Below, in pieces: positions 1 through 5,408 of a stretch of 5,496 bases of DNA (the stretch's first letter is position 1; every line of letters begins with the position of its first letter). The notes under the pieces were generated by a model. That model had not been told where the DNA came from. It did no database searches and worked only from the letters and a program-made list of their open reading frames with translations. Source of the DNA: an uncultured Methylobacter sp. (lineage in GTDB: Bacteria; Pseudomonadota; Gammaproteobacteria; Methylococcales; Methylomonadaceae); assembly GCA_903831545.1 (NCBI GenBank), contig CAIKYI010000246.1:1-5496 (forward strand). Reading direction: 5' to 3'. A program made the translations under genes and the position numbers.

Positions 1-250
1 CATAAACTACGTGCCACTACATAAAAATTCAATATTAAAATAAAAAAAATGGAGATTTAGCTTGCTCTTATAAGTAAATTAATAGGGCCATATGCGCTGA
101 ACCAAGTGATTAGTAATTTCAACATAAAAACATCAGCTCTAGCATTGCAACACTTATGCTGTAGTTAAGCTTATTGCAGACTTTTGAGACTAGAACGGTA
201 TGGGAGTTGATCTGATTAATTTCTTTTCACCGATTTTGGATCAGTTTTGA

Positions 251-321
251 AACGGCTCCAGGAATACTCATATATTGCCAAATCAAGTCAGCCAAGAGGC
301 TGCTTTTGTATTGGAGCCGTT
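251..321. repeat. 71-nt self-complementary element (possible structured RNA or small repeat)
   Basis: AACGGCTCCA (251-260) is the exact reverse complement of TGGAGCCGTT (312-321). Inside it, AATAC (263-267) can pair with GTATT (308-312) if a 3-nt bulge is allowed. The centre holds a small hairpin, CAGCC-AAGA-GGCTG (289-302), followed on the plus strand by CTTTTGTATT. These nested stems could fold as one branched RNA or DNA structure. There is no coding frame across it. It could be a small RNA, a hairpin-type repeat element or a transcription stop. The pairing is visible in the sequence; its function is unknown. Confidence 0.45.
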
Positions 322-431
322 AAATACATAAAGCACGAACAAATCGCGACAGATTCGCATCGATGATTTAAAAAGATGTTTTTAGTGATAGAGATTCGAT
401 AGGGATTTTACACTGCTAACTTAGTGGTGTT

Positions 432-452
432 TTATGATTGACAGAATCATAA
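432..452. promoter_or_regulatory. Perfect 8-bp inverted repeat with a TTGACA inside
   Basis: TTATGATT (432-439) and AATCATAA (445-452) are exact inverted repeats around a 5-nt loop. On the plus strand the repeat contains TTGACA (438-443), identical to the sigma-70 -35 consensus, with TAAAAT (459-464) 15 nt downstream; that spacing is short for a good promoter. On the minus strand the hairpin lies about 45 nt after the cmoA stop, but no T-run follows it, so it is not a standard intrinsic terminator. It could be an operator over a promoter reading toward antisense cmoA, or an mRNA 3' end structure. Confidence 0.35.
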
Positions 453-497
453 CTCACTTAAAATAAACCACAATTGCAGACTAATAAGCTCGCCGCT

Positions 498-1229
498 TCA
501 TTTAAGCGCAATAATCGAGGCAAAGTTAAAGTATTGAAACCACACTTCAGCACTACTAAAACCGACTTCCCGCAAACGATTTTGATGCTGGATCAAGGTT
601 TCAGGAATCAACACCTTTTCCAATGCACTGCGTTTTTGACTGATTTCAAGATCACTATAGCCTTGAGCTTTTTTAAAGGCATGATGCATTTTTATTTGTA
701 ATTCCTGCTGGCGCTCATCGTCAAATTCGAGTTTTTCCGACAAGATTAAAATGCCACCTGGCAATAAACCGTTGTATATTTTTTGCAGGAAATTCAACCT
801 GTCTGCAAGAGGAATGAACTGTAAGGTAAAGTTTAAAACCACTACTGAGGCCTGTTCAATCGCAACCTCACGAATATCGGCACAAAGCACATCAACAACA
901 ACTTTGGCCTGATCTTTTTGCAAGGTTTCCTGAAAACGCGTCACCATCGCCGGTGAATTATCAACGGCAATAATACGACAGTTTTCCACTTCAATTTGGT
1001 GGCGCATGGATAAGGTGGCCGCGCCCAATGAACAACCCAGGTCATAACAGACGCTATGTTCACGGGCAAAACGTCCGGCCAGAAGACCTATCGCGGAAAT
1101 GATGGCGCTATAACCCGGCACAGACCGTTGAATCATGTCAGGAAAAATCCTGGCAACTGTTTCGTCAAATTTAAAAGCGAAAACCTCACCAACAGGACTG
1201 GCATAAAGGAAATCTTTAGGGGAATTCAT
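498..1229 (-). CDS. cmoA: CmoA, carboxy-S-adenosyl-L-methionine synthase
   Basis: CmoA makes carboxy-S-adenosylmethionine from SAM and prephenate in the cytoplasm. CmoB uses it to turn 5-hydroxyuridine at tRNA position 34 into uridine-5-oxyacetic acid, which widens wobble decoding. The 243-residue product is close to the E. coli length of about 247 and aligns end to end from memory. Visible landmarks are the N-terminal stretch with FPDMIQRSVPGY (29-40), the SAM-binding DLGCSLGAATLS (63-74), VDNSPAM (89-95), VLNFTLQF (131-138), SEK (164-166) and SQKRS (197-201). Arg200 there corresponds to the arginine that contacts the extra carboxylate of the cofactor. The start fits the family, although no Shine-Dalgarno sequence precedes it. 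The upstream neighbour on this strand is the mlaC-like gene, 78 nt away beyond a strong palindrome, so co-transcription is uncertain. cmoB does not follow. Confidence 0.96.
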   Translation of the reverse strand: MNSPKDFLYASPVGEVFAFKFDETVARIFPDMIQRSVPGYSAIISAIGLLAGRFAREHSVCYDLGCSLGAATLSMRHQIEVENCRIIAVDNSPAMVTRFQETLQKDQAKVVVDVLCADIREVAIEQASVVVLNFTLQFIPLADRLNFLQKIYNGLLPGGILILSEKLEFDDERQQELQIKMHHAFKKAQGYSDLEISQKRSALEKVLIPETLIQHQNRLREVGFSSAEVWFQYFNFASIIALK

Positions 1230-1261
1230 GGTTTTGAAAAGTATATAACGGGGAATCGAAG

Positions 1262-1299
1262 CTCACGGTAGTGGCACATTAATGCGCCATTACCGTAAG
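1262..1299. repeat. Nearly perfect long palindrome between the mlaC-like gene and cmoA
   Basis: The core, 1265-1296, is a 32-bp dyad centred on ATTAAT. Its arms read ACGGTAGTGGCACATT and AATGCGCCATTACCGT, with only two mismatched pairs (1271/1290 and 1276/1285), and two further pairs match outside the core at 1262-1263 and 1298-1299. In RNA one mismatch becomes G-U on either strand, giving a strong stem. It starts 9 nt past the stop codon of the mlaC-like gene. No T-run follows in the minus direction, so it is not a textbook intrinsic terminator. Possible roles are mRNA 3' end protection, attenuation before cmoA, a protein-binding site, or a dispersed repeat copy. Confidence 0.6.
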
Positions 1300-1307
1300 T
1301 AGACTAT

Positions 1308-1955
1308 TTAAGAATTTGAGGCCGATTTTCCCGCAAGCGCTTCGGCATTACGTTTGACCAAGCTTTCAATGACTGCGTTTAATGAACCTTTAGTTTGAAC
1401 TTCATTGCTGAAGGTAGTGCGATAATTGGTCACCAGACTCACGCCTTCAATCATAATATCGTAAGCCTTCCAAACGCCATCCTCAGCCAATACCATTCGA
1501 TAATTCACGCCGACAGGTTGAATGCCGGGCTGTATAATCTCTGTTTTAACAATGGCTTTGGTAGCGTCACCTTCCATGTCCAGCGGCAGAAACCTTACTG
1601 ACCACTCGTTAAATTCAACAAATGCACGGGAATAAGTCCTTACCAACAATGTTTGAAACTCATGAGTAAATCGTTCTTTCTCATCAGTCGTTGCGGTTTT
1701 CCAAAGCTTACCCAAAACCAATGCAGAAATTCTGTCAAAGTCCGTATGTGGATAAATCACTTCGTTAACAAACTGTGTAATTCTGGCAAAATCCTTGGTA
1801 AAGGACTTATCTTGTAGTTTTTCCTGTAACTTTTCTGAAGCCACAAAGATTGCCTGCTGAGGAGGCAACAAATCAGCCGCGACACATTGAGTGACAGGCA
1901 TTAAACCTAGTAATACAGCAAAAATAGCAAATACTGTTACTTGTTTAGCGTTCAT
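1308..1955 (-). CDS. MlaC/Ttg2D-like periplasmic phospholipid-binding protein
   Basis: This is a 215-residue protein of the MlaC (Tol_Tol_Ttg2) family. These soluble periplasmic proteins carry phospholipid between the outer-membrane MlaA complex and the inner-membrane MlaFEDB ABC transporter; HpnM is a related branch in hopanoid clusters. An N-terminal signal peptide is clear: a Lys, a hydrophobic stretch (about 7-20) and a likely signal peptidase I cleavage after Val-Ala-Ala (25-27). Family-like segments include the conserved region around ALVLGKLWKTAT (78-89), the RTYSRAF stretch (106-112), the WKAYDIMIEGVSLVTNYRTTF region (162-182) and a Lys/Arg-containing helical C-terminus. The start at 1955 is chosen because AGAGGG lies 4 nt upstream and the signal peptide begins there; an open extension to 2099 has neither. 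The gene is divergent from hemB and no other mla genes are adjacent, so it could serve Mla, hopanoid or another lipid route. Confidence 0.88.
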   Translation of the reverse strand: MNAKQVTVFAIFAVLLGLMPVTQCVAADLLPPQQAIFVASEKLQEKLQDKSFTKDFARITQFVNEVIYPHTDFDRISALVLGKLWKTATTDEKERFTHEFQTLLVRTYSRAFVEFNEWSVRFLPLDMEGDATKAIVKTEIIQPGIQPVGVNYRMVLAEDGVWKAYDIMIEGVSLVTNYRTTFSNEVQTKGSLNAVIESLVKRNAEALAGKSASNS

Positions 1956-1959
1956 AAAA

Positions 1960-1965
1960 CCCTCT
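1960..1965 (-). promoter_or_regulatory. Ribosome binding site that sets the mlaC-like start
   Basis: On the minus strand AGAGGG occurs 4 nt before the ATG at 1955. This supports the internal start, which begins directly with a signal peptide, over the longer open frame from 2099. Confidence 0.7.
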
Positions 1966-1993
1966 AAAATTAAACTGATGAAATATTCACTCT

Positions 1994-2037
1994 TACAAAT
2001 ACACAGTGATATTCCTTGATAAAATGAATGTGTTGTA
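1994..2037. promoter_or_regulatory. Inverted repeat in the divergent mlaC-like/hemB promoter region
   Basis: TACAA (1994-1998) and CACA (2002-2005) pair with TGTG (2029-2032) and TTGTA (2033-2037), giving nine pairs with a 3-nt bulge and a 23-nt loop. The right arm lies between the candidate -35 and -10 of hemB. It could bind a regulator acting on both divergent genes, but the evidence is only the symmetry and the position. Confidence 0.25.
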
Positions 2038-2045
2038 CTTAAGAT
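2016..2045 (+). promoter_or_regulatory. Candidate sigma-70 promoter for hemB
   Basis: TTGATA (2016-2021, five of six consensus bases) is followed after 18 nt by TAAGAT (2040-2045, four of six). Transcription would start near 2052 and leave a leader of about 50 nt before the hemB ATG. It is the best plus-strand candidate in the 145-nt divergent gap, but it is a modest match. Confidence 0.35.
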
Positions 2046-2067
2046 AACTGCACTTTGAAAAGACTGA

Positions 2068-3105
<1,038 letters not shown>

Positions 3106-3134
3106 CGCCTCTGTACCTAATTTATCAGTAAACC

Positions 3135-3165
3135 ACATCTTCACCGATGGCTTGAAATGTTTTTT
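3135..3165 (+). terminator. Probable intrinsic terminator after hemB
   Basis: ACAT-TTCA (3135-3138 and 3140-3143, with one bulged C) pairs with TGAAATGT (3153-3160). The 9-nt loop can close further through CC/GG, and TTTTT follows at 3161-3165. The hairpin begins about 30 nt past the hemB stop. The stem is AT-rich and interrupted, so termination may be partial and some read-through into aroE is possible. Confidence 0.45.
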
Positions 3166-3190
3166 GATGTTAACGCGACTATTTTATAAA
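3164..3190 (+). promoter_or_regulatory. Weak candidate promoter for aroE
   Basis: TATAAA (3185-3190) is a good -10 match. TTGATG (3164-3169) is a four-of-six -35 match, but the spacer is only 15 nt. Initiation near 3197 would give a leader of about 20 nt before the aroE start. It overlaps the T-run of the hemB terminator candidate. Confidence 0.25.
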
Positions 3191-3217
3191 GCCTATTAAT
3201 CAAAATAAAATCACCTT

Positions 3218-4048
3218 ATGAATGACATAGACCGCTACGCAGTATTTGGACACCCCATCAAACACAGTAAATCACCTCGTATTCATCATCTTTTTGCCGA
3301 ACAGACCGCACAGAATATTGAATATACCGCGCAAGATGTTCCGGCCGAACAGTTTCAGTTCGCCATTACGCGTTTTTTTTCTGAAGGCGGCAAAGGTTTA
3401 AATTGCACCTTGCCCCTAAAGGAACTTGCCTGGGATTTCGCCGACCATAAAACTGGTCGCGCAGAACTAAGCAAAGCTGTCAACACCCTCGCTCTCCAAC
3501 CGGACGGCTCCATACTGGGCGATAATACCGATGGCCATGGATTGGTTACCGACCTGATCACCAATCATGCGATTAGCTTAACAGGCATTCGAATACTGAT
3601 TTTAGGCGCTGGCGGTGCCAGCCGGGGCATCATAGCCCCGCTTCTTGAGCACGGTTCAAAAACAGTAGTCATCGCCAACCGCACCGTTGATAAAGCGATC
3701 AAGCTTGCCGCTGAATTTCAAGGCAAAGGCTTAATAACGGGTTGTGGCTTTGAAGACTTAAAAAACCAGGAGTTTGATTTGATTTTAAACGCGACCTCAG
3801 CCAGTTTGAGCGGTCAACTTCCGCCACTTCCAAGCGGATTACTGTCGGAAGGCGGAAACTGTTATGACTTGGCCTACGGCAATGAGCCTACGGCTTTTGT
3901 GCGCTGGGGAATGGCTAATCATGCCCAAAAAAGTCTGGATGGACTGGGCATGCTGGTCGAACAGGCGGCTGAAGCTTTTTTTATCTGGCGCGGAGTTCAC
4001 CCCAAGACCAGTATTGTCATTGAACTGCTGGATTCAGAACGACACTAA
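3218..4048 (+). CDS. aroE: AroE, shikimate dehydrogenase (NADP-dependent)
   Basis: AroE reduces 3-dehydroshikimate to shikimate with NADPH in the cytoplasm, on the route to chorismate and the aromatic amino acids. The 276-residue product is full length. The substrate domain shows YAVFGHPIKHSKSP (7-20) and NCTLPLK (62-68), where Lys68 is the catalytic lysine. It also shows AVNTL (87-91) and GDNTDG (101-106), with Asp105 as the partner aspartate. The Rossmann domain has the loop ILGAGGASRG (128-137), then ANRT (153-156), whose Arg fits NADP preference. DGLGMLVEQAAEAF (241-254) carries the conserved Gln249. The start matches the family, but no clear Shine-Dalgarno sequence precedes it; the leader ends ATCACCTT. 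It follows hemB by 112 nt and converges with the gamma-carbonic anhydrase gene. The alternative, a quinate/shikimate paralogue such as YdiB, is less likely given the motifs. Confidence 0.97.
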   Translation: MNDIDRYAVFGHPIKHSKSPRIHHLFAEQTAQNIEYTAQDVPAEQFQFAITRFFSEGGKGLNCTLPLKELAWDFADHKTGRAELSKAVNTLALQPDGSILGDNTDGHGLVTDLITNHAISLTGIRILILGAGGASRGIIAPLLEHGSKTVVIANRTVDKAIKLAAEFQGKGLITGCGFEDLKNQEFDLILNATSASLSGQLPPLPSGLLSEGGNCYDLAYGNEPTAFVRWGMANHAQKSLDGLGMLVEQAAEAFFIWRGVHPKTSIVIELLDSERH

Positions 4049-4062
4049 CGAAGAAGACGAAG

Positions 4063-4097
4063 GATGAAAAACTGAAGCCCCTCCCTGACCTTTCATC
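4063..4097 (+). terminator. Weak hairpin between convergent aroE and carbonic anhydrase genes
   Basis: GATGAAA (4063-4069) is the exact reverse complement of TTTCATC (4091-4097), with a 21-nt loop, 15 nt past the aroE stop. The right arm is the first of three tandem TTTCATC copies, so the stem could slide among them. It is a possible 3' end for aroE, but the stem is short and AT-rich and no uninterrupted T-run follows. Confidence 0.3.
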
Positions 4098-4114
4098 TTT
4101 CATCTTTCATCTTT
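4091..4114. repeat. Tandem heptamer repeat, three copies of TTTCATC
   Basis: TTTCATC occurs at 4091-4097, 4098-4104 and 4105-4111, followed by a further TTT. On the minus strand the unit reads GATGAAA. The array forms the last codons and the TGA stop (4093-4095) of the carbonic anhydrase gene. A reverse-complement copy lies at 4063-4069. The unit is not a multiple of three, so a change in copy number can change the reading frame of the C-terminus. Confidence 0.8.
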
Positions 4115-4635
4115 AAATGCTCTTTTTTTAAAAGAATATATTGCTGGCTCGAATACTCCAGATATTCTTTTTCAGTTGCGCTTAATTGCCTGACTTGCTT
4201 TGCGGGCGTGCCTACATAAAGATATCCGCCTGCAAGCTTTTTCCCTGGCGGTACCAGGCTACCGGCACCGAGCATCACGTAATCTTCAAGCACAGCATCA
4301 TCCATAATAATCGCGCCCATCCCTATCAAACAATAATCACCAACAATGCAGGCGTGAACCACCGCTCTATGACCAATTGTCACCCCCTTGCCTATGATTA
4401 ACGGATGACCTTGACCGGTATATTTACCGGCGTGAGTGACATGCAATACAGAACCATCCTGCACATTAGTACCCTCGCCAATCGTAATACTTTCAACATC
4501 CCCCCTGACCACTGTCATTGGCCATATAGAAACATCCTGGCCCAAGCTAACATCGCCAATCACTACGGCGGTTTCATCTATAAAAACCGCATTTCCAAAC
4601 TTAGGCTGCTTATTGTTAAAACTTCTAACTGCCAT
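4093..4635 (-). CDS. Gamma-class carbonic anhydrase family protein (YrdA/PaaY-like)
   Basis: This 180-residue left-handed beta-helix protein belongs to the gamma-carbonic anhydrase family, cytoplasmic metal-binding trimers; some hydrate CO2 and others have unclear roles. Residues are numbered from the ATG at 4635. Hexapeptide-type repeats run from about 20 to 145. The metal and active-site set is visible with the spacing known from the archaeal enzyme Cam: Arg44 and Asp46 (VVRGD), Gln59 (NVQDG), His65 (VLHVTH), and His89 and His94 (IGHRAVVHAC). GTPAKQVR (142-149) and a C-terminal helix follow. The start is fixed by a perfect AAGGAGG 6 nt upstream; a GTG seven codons earlier would place that site inside the gene. 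The last residues, MKDER, and the stop come from a tandem heptamer repeat. The gene converges on aroE and lies 17 nt after a small same-strand ORF, suggesting a shared transcript. Confidence 0.93.
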   Translation of the reverse strand: MAVRSFNNKQPKFGNAVFIDETAVVIGDVSLGQDVSIWPMTVVRGDVESITIGEGTNVQDGSVLHVTHAGKYTGQGHPLIIGKGVTIGHRAVVHACIVGDYCLIGMGAIIMDDAVLEDYVMLGAGSLVPPGKKLAGGYLYVGTPAKQVRQLSATEKEYLEYSSQQYILLKKEHLKMKDER

Positions 4636-4641
4636 ACTCCC

Positions 4642-4648
4642 CCTCCTT
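4642..4648 (-). promoter_or_regulatory. Perfect ribosome binding site that fixes the carbonic anhydrase start
   Basis: AAGGAGG on the minus strand, 6 nt before the ATG at 4635, is the full anti-16S complement and the strongest such site in the window. It selects that ATG over the in-frame GTG at 4656. It also sits directly after the stop of the small ORF at 4653-4655, an arrangement suited to translational reinitiation. Confidence 0.85.
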
Positions 4649-4652
4649 AAAT

Positions 4653-4760
4653 TCACTTAATCAAAAAAGCCAGTAATAAATTTTTCCACTGTTTGCTATC
4701 CAGATCGCCGGTTAAATCGAACAAACCCAGTTGATATTTATCTAAAATCATAATAACCAT
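4653..4760 (-). CDS. Small hypothetical ORF (35 aa) upstream of the carbonic anhydrase gene
   Basis: An ATG at 4760 (or a second at 4751) opens 35 codons ending in TGA. The peptide includes YQLGLFDLTGDLDSKQWKNL (9-28) and ends LLLAFLIK. It looks protein-like: a plausible amphipathic helix after an acidic stretch, ordinary codons such as CTG, GGC, ACC and CAG, and higher GC than the flanks. The stop lies 17 nt before the carbonic anhydrase ATG and just ahead of its strong ribosome binding site, so coupling is likely if it is translated. No good Shine-Dalgarno sequence precedes either ATG, and the frame stays open upstream to a TAG near 4824. I do not recognise the family. It may instead be the leftover C-terminus of a larger gene, or chance. 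Confidence 0.45.
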   Translation of the reverse strand: MVIMILDKYQLGLFDLTGDLDSKQWKNLLLAFLIK

Positions 4761-4772
4761 CGAAGTTTTAAA

Positions 4773-4792
4773 GTATATTTTGTAAACTATAC
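4773..4792. promoter_or_regulatory. Imperfect 20-bp palindrome, candidate operator
   Basis: GTATA (4773-4777) and TATAC (4788-4792) frame TTT...AAA in a symmetric layout; 16 of the 20 positions agree with the reverse complement. It lies 40 bp before the cNMP-fold/HDOD gene and 12 bp before the divergent small ORF, where promoters for both would be expected. Possible -10 elements (TATACT and TATAGT on the minus strand) fall inside it. The symmetry can be seen; a regulator is inferred. Confidence 0.35.
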
Positions 4793-4832
4793 CCACTCGC
4801 ACATTATCCAATGTTAACTATTCTTAAAAAAC

Positions 4833-5408
4833 ATGTCTTTTCTAAAAAGTCTTTTTAACGACAAAAAAAACCCGCCACCGGAAACTACTGTTGCGGGCAA
4901 TGATGTATCAATGGATATGTTAAAAGCTCTTTTTCCTATCAGAAATTATGATAATGCAAAACTGCTAGCCTTTACCTCCGATCTTAAATCCGAAACTTTT
5001 CCAGAACAAACAACTTTATTTCAAGTTGGCGACAGGACTGACTCGGCGCTGTACTTGTTAAAAGGAACGATTTCATTAGCCGATGAGAACGGCAAAAATT
5101 ATGAGATAGAGTCTGGATCTGGCGCTGCCAGATTCCCACTTTCAAGCGGGGCCATTCATACCACAACGGCCATAACTAAAACCCAGGTGAGCGTTTTACG
5201 CGTTTCACAAAATATCATGGGCAGTAAACAGGCCCCAACATCCCCGATTTCTGCCCTGGTTATTCCAGAGGAGTTAAAAGGCAACCGCTTGCTGCAAAGC
5301 TTTGCCCAATACAATGCCAATGAAGAACTTGAAATCCCTTCTTTACCGAATATAGCGATTAAATTGCAGCACGCCATGGAGAACGATATTGGCATTAGCT
5401 ATGCTTAA
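4833..5408 (+). pseudogene. cNMP-binding-fold/HDOD protein, truncated in the HDOD domain
   Basis: The 191-residue product has a variable N-terminus (MSFLKSLF, then a Lys/Pro-rich linker). A cyclic-nucleotide-binding-like beta-roll follows at about 38-128 (FPEQTTLFQVGDRTDSALYL at 56-75, then KGTISLADENG). After a linker comes the beginning of an HDOD domain (ELEIPSLPNIAIKLQHAM, 165-182; NDIGIS, 184-189). HDOD domains are related to HD phosphohydrolases and serve bacterial signalling; they normally run about 200 residues, but here only about 25 are present before a stop. The roll lacks a recognisable phosphate-binding cassette (no G-E-L plus R-A motif), so cyclic-nucleotide binding is doubtful. 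No other frame after 5400 restores HDOD sequence, so this is not a simple frameshift; a rearrangement, deletion or assembly join near 5399 is likely. No Shine-Dalgarno sequence precedes the ATG. It could still be expressed as a short form. Confidence 0.75.

Larger units (their letters stand above)
1..497. other. AT-rich stretch with no convincing gene, downstream of cmoA
   Basis: No coding region can be supported here: all frames are interrupted often and nothing resembles a known protein. The DNA is AT-rich. It contains a 71-nt self-complementary element at 251-321 and a perfect 8-bp inverted repeat at 432-452, both listed separately, plus small palindromes such as CTTATAAG near 67-74 and CATCGATG at 358-365. 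cmoA points into this region from the right, so its 3' end and transcription termination lie here. cmoB, which often follows cmoA in gammaproteobacteria, is not within these 497 bases. I see no tRNA or rRNA. Confidence 0.6.

Noticed and set aside
474..701. Plus-strand frame overlapping the cmoA 3' end
   Set aside because: It lies antisense to strongly conserved cmoA sequence, starts at a TTG and resembles nothing known.
1056..1271. Plus-strand frame antisense to the cmoA 5' end
   Set aside because: It is a shadow of the conserved CmoA N-terminus and has no family-like sequence.
3608..3640. Two adjacent perfect 6-bp hairpins (GCTGGC/GCCAGC and CGGGGC/GCCCCG) inside aroE
   Set aside because: They fall in codons for the conserved Gly-Ala-Gly-Gly-Ala-Ser-Arg-Gly nucleotide-binding loop, whose GC-rich codons readily produce such pairing; no T-run follows.
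3864..4067. Second plus-strand frame inside the aroE 3' end
   Set aside because: It is another frame of conserved AroE sequence, including its catalytic glutamine region.
4091..4114. CRISPR-like or satellite array
   Set aside because: Only three contiguous 7-bp units with no spacers; it is a simple tandem repeat.
4636..4656. GTG start seven codons upstream for the carbonic anhydrase
   Set aside because: Those codons are the ribosome binding site of the ATG at 4635, and the family begins close to that ATG.
4186..4660. Several plus-strand frames across the carbonic anhydrase gene
   Set aside because: They are antisense to a clearly conserved beta-helix protein and have no recognisable domains.
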